Source of the DNA: an uncultured Winogradskyella sp.
Lineage (GTDB): Bacteria > Bacteroidota > Bacteroidia > Flavobacteriales > Flavobacteriaceae
DNA: 64,000 bases
Reading direction: 5' to 3'
Assembly (NCBI RefSeq): GCF_947498345.1
Contig: NZ_CANMJY010000008.1
Location: 124,001-188,000, forward strand
Under the pieces are notes generated by a model. It saw only the letters and a list, made by a program, of their open reading frames with translations. It ran no database searches and was not told the origin of the DNA. A program made the translations under genes and the position numbers. Of the stretch, positions 36,902 through 47,600 are shown piece by piece. Every line of letters begins with the position of its first letter. Positions within the stretch are counted from its first letter, which is position 1.

Positions 36902-39751
36902 ATGGACACAACCTCTTTTGCACTTAGGCACATTGGCCCAAATCAAGACGATCAAAAAGCCATGTTAAACACCATCGGTGTTACAAGTATAGAACAATTA
37001 GTATCTGAAACCATACCAGCTGGCATACGCCTGGAAAAAGATTTAGATCTCGATGCTGCCATGAGTGAACAAGAGTATCTAAATCATATTTACAAACTGT
37101 CACAACTCAATAAAGTTTACAAGTCTTATATTGGTTTAGGCTATCACCCTTCTAATTTACCAGCGGTAATTCAGCGTAATATATTAGAAAATCCTGGTTG
37201 GTATACAGCTTACACACCTTACCAGGCAGAAATTGCTCAAGGCCGTTTAGAAGCACTTCTAAATTTCCAAACTATGGTCATAGATCTAACCGGAATGGAA
37301 ATCGCAAACGCCTCGCTTTTAGACGAAAGTACCGCAGCTGCCGAAGCCATGAGCTTATTATTTGCCGTAAGAGAACGAGCTCAAAAGAAAGCAGGAGTCA
37401 ATAAATTTTTTGTTTCTGATTTGGTACTGCCTCAGACTATAGAGCTGCTAGAAACCAGAGCTAATCCTATTGGTATAGAATTAGTTATTGGTAATGAAGC
37501 TGAGTACAATCTATCTGATGAGTATTTTGGAGCGCTATTGCAATATCCTGGAAAAAACGGCCAGATTACAGACATTAAATCATTCATTGAAAAAGCAAAC
37601 AAAGAAAACATAAAAGTAGCCGTAGCAGCAGATATATTAAGTCTGGTTAAGCTTGAGACTCCCGGGAAATTTGGTGCAGATGTCGTAGTAGGAACCACGC
37701 AAAGATTTGGAATCCCTATGGGTTATGGTGGTCCTCATGCCGCTTATTTTGCTACAAAAGAAGCATATAAACGTGACGTACCAGGCCGAATTATTGGAGT
37801 TACAAAAGACACTAATGGTGACAGAGCCTTACGTATGGCATTGCAAACCAGAGAGCAACATATTAAGCGCGATAAAGCAACATCTAACATATGTACAGCT
37901 CAAGTTCTATTAGCTGTAATGGCTGGTATGTATGCTGTATATCATGGCCCAAAAGGTCTAACCTTTATTGCCGATAAAGTTAAAAACTCTACGTCTACTT
38001 TAGCAAAAGCTTTAGAAAGCTTAGGCTTAGAGCAAATGAACTCGCATTACTTCGATACACTACAAATAAAAGCAGATGCAGTTAAAGTAAAGTACGAAGC
38101 TGAAAAAGATGAAGTAAACTTTTACTATCCAGACACAAATACAGTTACAATTTCAATTAATGAGACTACAACAATTACTGATCTTAATGAAATCATTTCA
38201 ATTTTTGAACGTGTAACAGAAAACAAGACAGATAAAATCATAACGATTTCAGATACTGAAACTATTCCAGATCATATAAAACGTCAATCAGACTTTTTAA
38301 CTTTTGAAGTATTCAATTCCTATCATTCTGAGACAGAATTGATGCGTTACATTAAAAAATTAGAACGTAAAGATTTAGCTTTAAACCATTCCATGATTTC
38401 ATTAGGTTCTTGTACCATGAAATTAAACGCAGCTGCAGAAATGCTACCATTAAGCTGGAGTAGTTGGGGAAATATGCATCCTTTTGTTCCCGACGACCAA
38501 CCTATAGGTTACAAATTGATGTTACATGCTTTAGAAAATCAGCTTACTGAAATTACAGGTTTTGCGGCAACATCTTTACAACCCAACTCTGGTGCTCAAG
38601 GGGAATTTGCTGGTCTTATGGTTATAAAGGCCTATCATGAATCTCGAGGAGACCATCATAGAAATATCTGTTTAATTCCATCATCTGCCCATGGAACAAA
38701 TCCTGCAAGTGCTGTAATGGCGGGTATGAAAGTTGTTGTTACTAAAGCTTCAGAAAATGGTAATATTGATGTTGAGGATTTAAGAGCAAAAGCAGAATTA
38801 CACAAAGATAATTTATCAGCACTGATGGTAACTTATCCTTCTACTCATGGAGTTTATGAATCAGCTATTAAAGAAATTACAAAAATCATCCATGATAATG
38901 GCGGACAAGTCTATATGGATGGCGCTAATATGAATGCTCAGGTTGGTTTAACCAACCCAGGAAACATTGGTGCAGATGTATGTCACCTTAACTTACATAA
39001 AACATTTGCCATTCCGCACGGAGGAGGTGGACCAGGTGTTGGCCCTATTTGTGTTGCCGAGCAGCTTGTTCCGTTTTTGCCTGGAAACCCAATTATAAAA
39101 ACGGGAGGACACCAATCTATTACAGCAATTTCAGCTGCTCCTTTTGGTTCTGCTTTAGCTTGCATTATATCCTATGGTTATATTACAATGCTAGGAGCAA
39201 AAGGTTTAAAAAAATCTACTGAGGTCGCTATCTTAAATGCCAACTATATCAAAGAACGTTTAGAAGGTTATTATGACACGCTTTATACAGGAGAAAATGG
39301 TAGAGCAGCTCACGAAATGATTATAGACTGTCGTGCTTTTAAAGCAAATGGCATAGAGGTTACAGATATTGCCAAACGTTTAATGGATTACGGATTCCAT
39401 GCACCAACTGTATCATTTCCTGTTGCAGGAACGATGATGATAGAACCTACAGAAAGTGAAAGCAAAGTCGAAATTGATCGTTTTTGTGACGCTATGATTT
39501 CTATTAAAAATGAGATTGATGCTGCATCAAAAGATGAGCCTAATAATGTTTTGAAAAACGCACCACATACTATGGAAATGCTAACCTCTGATGAATGGTT
39601 GCTCCCTTATACAAGAGAAGCTGCTGCATTTCCATTAGATTATATAAGAGCAAATAAATTTTGGCCAAGTGTAAGACGTGTTGATGACGCTTACGGAGAC
39701 AGAAACCTTATCTGTAGCTGTGCACCGATTGAAGATTATATTGAAGCCTAA
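36902..39751 (+). CDS. gcvP: glycine dehydrogenase (decarboxylating), P protein
   Basis: 949 residues, the full single-chain P protein. The N-terminal half (FALRHIGPNQDDQKAML, YTPYQAEIAQGRLEALLNFQ) is the degenerate copy. The C-terminal half carries the PLP lysine in NLHKTFAIPHGGGGPG (Lys700) and PNSGAQGEFAGL. It decarboxylates glycine and passes the aminomethyl group to lipoyl-GcvH. The other glycine-cleavage genes are not in this window. A strong hairpin terminator follows. Confidence 0.97.
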   Translation: MDTTSFALRHIGPNQDDQKAMLNTIGVTSIEQLVSETIPAGIRLEKDLDLDAAMSEQEYLNHIYKLSQLNKVYKSYIGLGYHPSNLPAVIQRNILENPGWYTAYTPYQAEIAQGRLEALLNFQTMVIDLTGMEIANASLLDESTAAAEAMSLLFAVRERAQKKAGVNKFFVSDLVLPQTIELLETRANPIGIELVIGNEAEYNLSDEYFGALLQYPGKNGQITDIKSFIEKANKENIKVAVAADILSLVKLETPGKFGADVVVGTTQRFGIPMGYGGPHAAYFATKEAYKRDVPGRIIGVTKDTNGDRALRMALQTREQHIKRDKATSNICTAQVLLAVMAGMYAVYHGPKGLTFIADKVKNSTSTLAKALESLGLEQMNSHYFDTLQIKADAVKVKYEAEKDEVNFYYPDTNTVTISINETTTITDLNEIISIFERVTENKTDKIITISDTETIPDHIKRQSDFLTFEVFNSYHSETELMRYIKKLERKDLALNHSMISLGSCTMKLNAAAEMLPLSWSSWGNMHPFVPDDQPIGYKLMLHALENQLTEITGFAATSLQPNSGAQGEFAGLMVIKAYHESRGDHHRNICLIPSSAHGTNPASAVMAGMKVVVTKASENGNIDVEDLRAKAELHKDNLSALMVTYPSTHGVYESAIKEITKIIHDNGGQVYMDGANMNAQVGLTNPGNIGADVCHLNLHKTFAIPHGGGGPGVGPICVAEQLVPFLPGNPIIKTGGHQSITAISAAPFGSALACIISYGYITMLGAKGLKKSTEVAILNANYIKERLEGYYDTLYTGENGRAAHEMIIDCRAFKANGIEVTDIAKRLMDYGFHAPTVSFPVAGTMMIEPTESESKVEIDRFCDAMISIKNEIDAASKDEPNNVLKNAPHTMEMLTSDEWLLPYTREAAAFPLDYIRANKFWPSVRRVDDAYGDRNLICSCAPIEDYIEA

Positions 39752-39771
39752 TTTTTTAATAAATATTATTT

Positions 39772-39800
39772 AAAAAAGCACTCAAATTGAGTGCTTTTTT
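39772..39800 (+). terminator. Rho-independent terminator after gcvP
   Basis: Perfect palindrome centred at 39786: arms AAAAAAGCACTCAA and TTGAGTGCTTTTTT, ending in a T-run. It begins 20 bases after the gcvP stop codon. Confidence 0.9.
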
Positions 39801-39927
39801 TATGTTTTCTCATTTTTCCTAAAGAAATATTATCAATTCAAGAAAAATGCTGTTTTTAATGCACTAAATAAAGGAAAACTCTTTATTATTAGTTAGTTTC
39901 GTATTACTGAACTGAAATAAAATAACT

Positions 39928-40983
39928 ATGGGAATTAGAATCACCGGAACAGGAAGTTATGTACCTAGCAGTATTGAAAAGAATGAAGACTTTCATCAGC
40001 ATAAATTTTTAAATCAAGATGGCTCTTCTATTGACTACCCAAATGAAGTCATTGTAGATAAGTTTAAAGCTATTACAGGTATTGTAGAACGACGCTATGC
40101 AGACAAGCAATTAACCTCATCTGATATTGGGTTTTTAGCAGCCCAAAAAGCTATAGAAGATGCTAATATAAATCCTGAAGAGATTGATTATATTATCTGT
40201 GCTCACAACTTTGGTGATGTTAAAGCAGATACCATTCAAAGTGATATTCTTCCTTGTTTGGCTTCTAGAATAAAACATAGCCTGAGGATTAAAAACCCTA
40301 AATGTGTCGCTTACGATATTCTTTTTGGTTGCCCTGGTTGGGTTGAAGGTGTCATTCAAGCGAAAGCTTTTATACAATCTGGCATGGCTAAACGTTGTTT
40401 GGTTATTGGTTCTGAAACCTTATCGCGTGTTGTAGATAAACACGATAGAGATTCCATGATTTATTCTGATGGAGCTGGAGCAACCATAGTAGAAAACACC
40501 AAAGAAGAAGGCATATTGACTCACGAAACTGCAAGCTTTACTTATGATGAAGCCTATTACCTTTACTTCGGTAACTCAAATAATCAAGAACTTTGCAAGG
40601 ACACGCGCTACATTAAAATGCATGGTCGTAAGATTTACGAATTTGCTTTAAACAATGTACCACTTGCCATGAAAACCTGTTTAGATAATAGTGGTATAGA
40701 TATTTCTGAGGTTAAGAAAATTTTAATCCATCAAGCTAACGAAAAAATGGATGAAGCTATTATAAAACGCTTCTACAGATTATATAAAACACCTGTACCA
40801 GAAGGTATAATGCCAATGAGTATTCATAAACTCGGTAATAGTTCTGTGGCAACAGTACCAACACTTTTTGATCTTATTAGAAAGCAAAAATTAAAAGATC
40901 ATAGTATTTCTAAAGGAGATATTATCATTTTTGCAAGTGTTGGAGCTGGTATGCACATCAATGCTATCGTTTACAGATACTAG
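39928..40983 (+). CDS. 3-oxoacyl-ACP synthase III family (KAS III-like) enzyme
   Basis: 351 residues. The thiolase-fold catalytic triad is visible: Cys135 in DILFGCPGWVEGVIQA, His in ILIHQANEKMDE, and Asn in KLGNSSVATVPTLF. The opening GIRITGTGSYVPS is typical of FabH-like proteins. Family members condense acyl-CoA with malonyl-ACP or make methylketone or olefin-type products. Because it sits with proC and not in a fatty-acid cluster, and because of its divergence, it may not be the housekeeping FabH. One base separates its stop from the proC start. Confidence 0.85.
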   Translation: MGIRITGTGSYVPSSIEKNEDFHQHKFLNQDGSSIDYPNEVIVDKFKAITGIVERRYADKQLTSSDIGFLAAQKAIEDANINPEEIDYIICAHNFGDVKADTIQSDILPCLASRIKHSLRIKNPKCVAYDILFGCPGWVEGVIQAKAFIQSGMAKRCLVIGSETLSRVVDKHDRDSMIYSDGAGATIVENTKEEGILTHETASFTYDEAYYLYFGNSNNQELCKDTRYIKMHGRKIYEFALNNVPLAMKTCLDNSGIDISEVKKILIHQANEKMDEAIIKRFYRLYKTPVPEGIMPMSIHKLGNSSVATVPTLFDLIRKQKLKDHSISKGDIIIFASVGAGMHINAIVYRY

Positions 40984-40984
40984 T

Positions 40985-41770
40985 ATGGCAAAGAAAATTG
41001 CAATTATTGGAGGTGGAAACTTAGGTAAATCTATTGCAGATGGATTGTTATCCAACGATTTTGAACCATCACACCTTACCATAACCAGAAATAGAATTGA
41101 GCTATTAAAAGACTACAGCGACAAAAATGTAGTCATTACCCAAAACAACAAAAAAGCTGTTCAGAGTTCTGACATCATAATTATTGCAGTTAAACCCTAC
41201 AAAATTGAAGACATTCTCAAGGACATTGCTTCAGAAATTACAAGCGATAAAATTCTGGTGTCTGTTGTTAGCGATTTTAGCATACAAAGAATTGCAGATC
41301 ATTTTGATGTACAGCCTCCCATTTTAAGAGCTATGCCAAATACTGCTGCTTCAGTAAACGAGTCTATAACTTGTATAGCTTCGGAAAATGCTTCGGACAA
41401 CGACATTAAAGAAGTAACTTCAATTTTTGATGCATTAGGTGAAGTCATCCTTATTGATGAACATTTAATGGATGCTGCTACCGTTTTGGGTGCTTGCGGA
41501 ATCGCTTACGTACTACGATTTATAAGAGCTATGATACAAGGTGGCATTGAGATTGGTTTTGATGCCAAAACAGCTACAAAAATTGCTACACAAACCGTAA
41601 AAGGAGCTAGTGAGCTCTTACTTAAAGGTGGCAATCATCCTGAAGCCGAAATTGATAAAGTAACCACACCTAAAGGTTGTACCATTACTGGTTTAAATGA
41701 AATGGAACATAATGGGTTTAGTTCTGCTTTAATTAAAGGCATAAAGACTTCATTAGATAAAATTTCTTAG
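40985..41770 (+). CDS. proC: pyrroline-5-carboxylate reductase
   Basis: 261 residues from the ATG at 40985; an in-frame extension overlaps the preceding gene and lacks homology. Rossmann opening MAKKIAIIGGGNLGKSIADGLL; the P5CR blocks RAMPNTAASVNESITCIA and the C-terminal signature KVTTPKGCTITGLNEMEHNGF are complete. It catalyses the last step of proline synthesis with NAD(P)H. It follows the KAS III-like gene by one base, indicating an operon, though the pathways are unrelated. Confidence 0.95.
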   Translation: MAKKIAIIGGGNLGKSIADGLLSNDFEPSHLTITRNRIELLKDYSDKNVVITQNNKKAVQSSDIIIIAVKPYKIEDILKDIASEITSDKILVSVVSDFSIQRIADHFDVQPPILRAMPNTAASVNESITCIASENASDNDIKEVTSIFDALGEVILIDEHLMDAATVLGACGIAYVLRFIRAMIQGGIEIGFDAKTATKIATQTVKGASELLLKGGNHPEAEIDKVTTPKGCTITGLNEMEHNGFSSALIKGIKTSLDKIS

Positions 41771-41772
41771 TA

Positions 41773-42294
41773 ATGTACGAAAAGAGTTTTCCTAAAAAAC
41801 GTTTTAAATACACTTTAGATTTTTTAAAAAAGCATATTGACCCTTCAGAATCTATTTTGGATTTGGGTGTAAAAAACCCGTTTTCAGAAATTATGGTCTC
41901 AGAAGGTTATACCATAGAAAATACCTTAGGAGAAGATTTAGATGAAGATCGTACTACTATTGAAAATTCTTCAGCAAATGTCATTACTGCATTTGAAATT
42001 TTTGAACATCTGTTATCACCTTACGAAGTTTTAAAATCAATAAAAGCCAATAAGTTGGTGATAAGTGTTCCCCTAAAATTATGGTTTGCGCCAGCATACA
42101 GAAGTAAAACCGATATGCGAGATCGGCATTATCATGAGTTTGAAGATTGGCAATTAGATTGGCTTTTAGAGAAAACAGGTTGGGCAATTAAAGATCGACA
42201 AAAATGGACCAACCCTGTAAAAAGGTTAGGTATTAGACCTATTTTAAGGCGATTTACAAACAGATATTACATTGTATATGCTGAAAGAGTTTAA
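41773..42294 (+). CDS. small SAM-dependent methyltransferase-like protein
   Basis: 173 residues. The fold is suggested by SILDLGVKNPFSEIMV (motif I with a poor glycine-rich loop) and SANVITAFEIFEHLLSPYEVLKSI, the usual methyltransferase 11 block. The loop lacks the GxGxG pattern, so SAM binding is uncertain. The C-terminal part (RDRHYHEFEDWQLDWLLEKTGW) is typical of cell-envelope sugar methyltransferase relatives. It lies two bases after proC and just upstream of a glycosyltransferase gene. Confidence 0.65.
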   Translation: MYEKSFPKKRFKYTLDFLKKHIDPSESILDLGVKNPFSEIMVSEGYTIENTLGEDLDEDRTTIENSSANVITAFEIFEHLLSPYEVLKSIKANKLVISVPLKLWFAPAYRSKTDMRDRHYHEFEDWQLDWLLEKTGWAIKDRQKWTNPVKRLGIRPILRRFTNRYYIVYAERV

Positions 42295-42318
42295 ATTTGA
42301 AGAAATTTCAATTCAATT

Positions 42319-43167
42319 TTGAACTTCTACATCATCATACCTGCGCATAACGAATACATTTATATTGGCAAGACACTTCAATCTTTGGCTGAGCAGTCAT
42401 TTCTCCCCAAAAAAGTAGTTGTTGTAAATGATAACTCTACAGATGATACAAAAGCCATAGTAGAAGCTTACACCAGGCAATATGATTGGATAACTTTAGT
42501 AAACTCAAAATCTTCAGATAAGCATTTACCTGGTTCAAAAATTATACACGCTTTTAATAAGGGTTTAGATACTTTAGACAACAATTACGATATCATTTGT
42601 AAGTTTGATGCTGACTTAATTTTTCCAAAGCATTACTTAGAAGAAATTTCAAATCATTTTAAAACTAATCTTAAGCTGGGAATGGCTTCCGGGTTTTGTT
42701 ATATTGAAAAAAATGGAACTTGGGTTCTAGAAAATCTAACTAACAAAGACCATATACGTGGTGCATTAAAAGCTTATAGGAAAGACTGCTTTAAAGAGAT
42801 TGGTCAATTAAAGCCATCTATGGGTTGGGATACGGTTGACGAACTCTTAGCTAAATATAATGGTTGGGAAATCTTAACGGATAAATCGTTACATGTTAAA
42901 CATCTTAAACCTACTGGTCAGTCTTACAATAAAGCATCAAAATATTTACAAGGAAAAGCCATGTACAAAATGCGTTATGGTTTTTGGATTACATTAATCT
43001 CAGCTCTAAAATTAGCTTATAAAAAAGGAAGTTTTAGATTATTTAGAGATTATATAAGTGGTTACTTTAAGGCTAAGTCAAGTAAGTCTGAATTCCTTGT
43101 TTCTAAACATGAAGGAAAGTTTATTAGAAAATTACGCTGGAATGGGATCTTCGATAAGTTGAAGTAA
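42319..43167 (+). CDS. family 2 glycosyltransferase
   Basis: 282 residues. GT-A fold: NFYIIIPAHNEYIYIGKTLQSL opening, VVVVNDNSTDDT nucleotide-binding region, and CKFDADLIFPKHYLE with the DAD metal-binding motif (DXD). The acceptor-side block GWDTVDELLAKYNGWEI follows. It starts at a TTG: the next upstream in-frame codon that could start is after a TGA at 42298, and family members begin MNFYIIIPAHNE. Cytoplasmic and presumably membrane-associated. Donor and acceptor are unknown; polysaccharide or glycolipid assembly is likely. Confidence 0.85.
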   Translation: MNFYIIIPAHNEYIYIGKTLQSLAEQSFLPKKVVVVNDNSTDDTKAIVEAYTRQYDWITLVNSKSSDKHLPGSKIIHAFNKGLDTLDNNYDIICKFDADLIFPKHYLEEISNHFKTNLKLGMASGFCYIEKNGTWVLENLTNKDHIRGALKAYRKDCFKEIGQLKPSMGWDTVDELLAKYNGWEILTDKSLHVKHLKPTGQSYNKASKYLQGKAMYKMRYGFWITLISALKLAYKKGSFRLFRDYISGYFKAKSSKSEFLVSKHEGKFIRKLRWNGIFDKLK

Positions 43168-43171
43168 AATC

Positions 43172-43963
43172 TTAATTTAATGCTTCGAGTAATTCTTCGG
43201 CTTTATCTTTATTAAATAGGTTTTTCGAGACTATCTTTTTTAAAATCTTACTAGCATCCCCTACTCTATCTTGTTTTAAAAAAAGTAAGGCTTTATACCA
43301 GTAGCCAACATTAGCATTTGACAATTCACTATCAATAAGTATATTAAATGTGGTTTCTGCTTCTGCATACTTTTCTAGTTCTGTTTGAGATATACCTGCA
43401 TAAAGAAAAATAAATATATCACTCTGGTCAGTTTCAATAATTGGTTTAAAAATGGCTAACGCCTCTTTATAATTCTTAGAATCGAAAAGCTTTTCGGCTC
43501 TTACTAGTTTAGCACCTGTGCTATCCGTTATATTACGCGTGGTAAAAGAGGGCAAATCACTTAAACTCGCATATTCTTTATAGAGTTCTTGATTAGAAAT
43601 CTTTTGATTAAAGAAGAATTGAAATACCATAAAAACAACAATAGAGGCAGCTGCTAAATAATAAAGAAGCTTTATATTAGCTCTTTTTGATACAGTTTTT
43701 TGACTAGAATTCACTTTATCTAGTGTACGCTTTAAATCTTGAATGTCACTTTCATCTAATAATCGTTTATAGTCGTGGACTTCCTCAGATAAATTTTTAG
43801 CATAACTCCACTCTTCTTCATTTAATACATTAAAAAGTTCCTTTTCTAATTCAAAGTTTTCTTTGAATAGAACATCAGAATTTAAGCGTTCTAAAAATGA
43901 TTCTTCTTCATCTTTAGATAACAATCCTTTTAAATACTTATCTATTAAAATATCGTCTTTCAT
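43172..43963 (-). CDS. single-pass membrane TPR protein, putative anti-sigma
   Basis: 263 residues. Residues 1-100 are acidic and helical (LIDKYLKGLLSKDEEESFLERL, a pattern typical of anti-sigma-like N-termini). One transmembrane helix follows (LLYYLAAASIVVFMVFQFFF, about 100-120). The outer part has two or three TPR repeats (YKEALAIFKPIIET, KYAEAETTFNILID, RVGDASKILKKIV). It lies one base after the ECF sigma stop and is presumably its membrane-anchored partner. The N-terminal half would hold sigma in the cytoplasm and the TPR half would sense in the periplasm; this is inference. Confidence 0.75.
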   Translation of the reverse strand: MKDDILIDKYLKGLLSKDEEESFLERLNSDVLFKENFELEKELFNVLNEEEWSYAKNLSEEVHDYKRLLDESDIQDLKRTLDKVNSSQKTVSKRANIKLLYYLAAASIVVFMVFQFFFNQKISNQELYKEYASLSDLPSFTTRNITDSTGAKLVRAEKLFDSKNYKEALAIFKPIIETDQSDIFIFLYAGISQTELEKYAEAETTFNILIDSELSNANVGYWYKALLFLKQDRVGDASKILKKIVSKNLFNKDKAEELLEALN

Positions 43964-43964
43964 C

Positions 43965-44528
43965 TTATAATTCTGTAAGTGTTCTAAACCTCTTATCTTT
44001 CATTATGAGTTCTTTTAGACTGTTTTTACATTTAAAAACGCGCTGCCTAGCAACAGTCTCTGAATTATAATTAAATCTATTCATTATCTCTACATAAGGC
44101 ACTTTAGAAAAGTATAATTTTAGAACTTGTTTACAATTCTCAGAAATTAACTCTAAACATTCGGTAAATAATTCCCATCGTTTTTGTTCTAAAATTGCCA
44201 CAGCAATATCTTGGTTGTCATCTCTTAGTTCAATAACACTATGTTTTGTTACTTTAATCTTTGATTTATTTAATTCTCTTCTCCATAAATTTTTACAAAC
44301 CGTAAATAAATAGGCTTCAAAACTTGTAGTAATTTCAAATTTTTCCCTCTTATACCTAACAGCAAGTTGAAGCAAAGCTTTTTGAAAAATGTCTTCTGCA
44401 TCTTCTTGATGACCCTTATTATTTATAACAAAAGATTTAACTTTAAAAAAACTATTCTCATAAATAGCTTTAATGACCTTATCATCGTTATTCAATAAAG
44501 CTCTTAAATAAGTAGAATTATCAGCCAT
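43965..44528 (-). CDS. ECF sigma factor of the CHAT/TPR module
   Basis: 187 residues. Region 2: HQEDAEDIFQKALLQLAVRYKRE and FEAYLFTVCKNLWRRELNKSK. Region 4: ISENCKQVLKLYFSKVPYVEIMNRFNYNSETVARQRVFKCKNSLKELI. The layout (sigma, TPR partner one base away, divergent CHAT-TPR gene) is a recurrent Bacteroidota arrangement as I recall. The bipartite motif before the T9SS gene (47875-47912) and the VKOR gene (50140-50177) may be its promoter. No copy of that motif is seen before the sigma gene itself. Confidence 0.85.
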   Translation of the reverse strand: MADNSTYLRALLNNDDKVIKAIYENSFFKVKSFVINNKGHQEDAEDIFQKALLQLAVRYKREKFEITTSFEAYLFTVCKNLWRRELNKSKIKVTKHSVIELRDDNQDIAVAILEQKRWELFTECLELISENCKQVLKLYFSKVPYVEIMNRFNYNSETVARQRVFKCKNSLKELIMKDKRFRTLTEL

Positions 44529-44676
44529 TAATTAATTTTAGTTTTTAAGCAAAAATAAACTTTTATCTTTGATAACTTAATAGGATTTAATTTTAAGAAT
44601 CCTCTTATTATTGAATTTTTTTTAAATGCATTTTGATAAAATTCATGATACCATGCACCAAGTAAACCTATCAATT

Positions 44677-47600
44677 ATGACATACTTTAGCCTATTTTGT
44701 ACTCAAAGATTATTCACACTACTATTTATTTTAAATCTATTTTTTGTCAATGCTCAGCAAAATGACAGTTTAAAAATTACAGATTTAGAAAATGGAAAAG
44801 AGCTTCTTTTTTATGGAAAGTATAATGAATCAGTTTCTGTTTTTCAAAAAGTATTAGAGAACTTTAAATCATCAAAAGACTATTCGAAAATTGCTGAAAC
44901 GTACAATTTGTTATCGCAGGCTTACTTCTCTAATTCACGCTTAGACGAAGCATTATTATCTGCACAAATCGCATTAGAGAATAGTCGCAAAAATGACCTG
45001 AAAAGTAATTATGAAGAAGCAAATGCTCTTGATAATATTGGCAATGCCCAAACTGCTATGGGTAAGTTTAAAGAAGCACTTACTAATTATAATTTAGCGC
45101 TAAACATTAGGCTTCAATATATAGAAAAAGACAACTACGGACTAGTAAGTAGTTATTATAACTTAGGTACACTTTTTAGGTCAAAAGGTGAATTTGAAAG
45201 CGCTTTAAACTATTTAAATAAAGCCTTAAATACTGAACTAAAAAAAACAAAAAAAAACAAAATACTACAAGCTAATAATAACGAAGCTATGGGTTTCGTA
45301 TACTATGACCTAAGTGATTTTGATACTGCATTATCCTATTTTGAAACAATGTTAGACTTGTCTAATGAGGTATATGAAAACAATAACCCTTACTTTGTAA
45401 AAGTATATAATAATCTTGGTCTTATATACTCCATTAAAGAACAGTTTAACCAAAGTCTTGAATATTACCAAAAAGCAATTGGCGTAAGTATTAATAATTA
45501 TGGAGTAGACCGCCATCCAGATCAGGCCAAACTAAATTTCAATATTGGTACTATTTACCGCAGACAAAATCAAAAATCAAAAGCTCTATACCATACCAAA
45601 AAATCATTAGATATGGCTTTAAAGGTCTTTGGAGAAAATCACAGAAATCTATTCTTCCCTTACAGTCAAATAGGACAAATATATAATGACGAAAAAGGTA
45701 TTTTTTATTTAATGAAAGCATTAAAAATTTGTAACGAAACTGATAAATTAAGAATTTCCTATCTATATGATTATTTATATGAGGCCCATACAAATGTTGG
45801 TAATTATAGTGAAGCTCTTATTTATGCAAAAAAAGCACTTCAAATTCGGGAAGATGTGTTTGGAGAAAATAATGTTAACATTGTCCGCTCTAATAACATA
45901 GTTTCAAAAAGTTATATGGCAGTAAACGACAACCAAAATGCTTTAGATCAGATTAATAAGGCTATTAATTCAAATTACTTAGGATATGATCGTAATAATA
46001 TTTTAGCAAAAACCATAAAGTTGACTGACTTTTTAGATGATGACTTATTACTTGAATCTATAAAGATTAAAGCAGATATATACTTGAGTCTGTACAACAA
46101 AGAAGGGCTAAAGGAGCAACTAGAGGAGAGCAATCTTTTATACAAAAAAGCCAATTCATTGATTAATATCAAAAGAAATAAAAAAAGAAACTATGACGAT
46201 AAGATTAAGTTTTCTGGTATAGTTAAGTCTATTTATGCAAAAAATATTGAAACTCAGCTTTTGTTAAGTAAATCTCAAGAAAATAAAACGTCGCTAGATG
46301 AATTATTTTATTTTTCTGAAAAAAGCAGAGCAAATGTCTTAAGAGAATTAGCAAAAAATACGGATGCAAAAAACATATCGCATATAAATACTGAAATCTT
46401 AGAATTAGAAAATCATATAGACACAGAAATTGCTAAGTTAACATCTAATATCATTGACGAAGCATCAAAAAAACAAATAGATAGCTCTAAAGCACACAAA
46501 TTAGAGGGTAATTTGTTTGACTTAAAAAGAAGAAAAGATTCGTTAGAAACACAAATTGAAACTGATTATCCGAAATATTATGAATTAAAATATGAGAAAA
46601 ACATCATTGAAATCTATGAGCTTCAAAAACAACTAGAAGAAAACACAACATTTATAGAGTTCTTTACTTCAAAAAATAATGTTTACGTCTTTATTATAAC
46701 AAAGGATAATTTTCATGTTGAAAAGTTACTAATCGAAAATTTAAATGAAAAAATAGAAACATTAAATGAAAGCATCACTAGCAAAGAAGAAGCTAGTTAT
46801 ATAAGTTTGTCATCAAACCTATATGAACAATTAATTAAACCTATTCGAAAACATATTATAGGTAACAAGTTAATTATTGTTCCAGACGAATCATTATGGC
46901 ATTTACAATTTGATTTACTAATTACTTCTAACGAAACTAAAACTTACAATCAACCAAATTATTTACTTTTTGATTATGCTATTAGTTATGCAAATTCTGC
47001 TAGTATGTTATTTGAAAATACAAAAGGTATAATAAAAAATGATTTATTAGACGAATGTATAGCCTTCTCCTATACTAGTAGCAACTCAATTTCAAACACT
47101 ACCGATATAGATCTACCTGGTTCGAGAAAAGAAATAAAAGAGCTATCAACTATTTTTAAAGGTAAATACCTTTATGGTGACCAGGCTAATGAAACTAATT
47201 TTAAGAATAATGTTAATTACTATAAATTAGTTCATCTTGCTTTACATGCAAAGATTGACAGTCTAAACCCAAAACATTTAAAAATCTTTTTTTCAGAAAC
47301 AGAACAAGACGAAAAAGAAGATAATATTCTTTACGGTCACGAATTATATAACGTTAATATTCCTGCAGACTTAGTTGTTTTAAGTGCCTGCAATACAGGA
47401 GTTGGTAAAATCAATAAAGGTGAAGGTATTTTAAGTTTAGGAAATGCTTTTCAATACGCAGGTGCCAAAAGTCTTATGTTGAGTCGATGGGAAATTTCAG
47501 ACGAAACCACACCAGAAGTCATGAAACTTTTTTATACAAATATTAAGAGTGGAATGAATAAAAGTGTGGCATTACAACAAGCCAAAATTAATTACTTAAG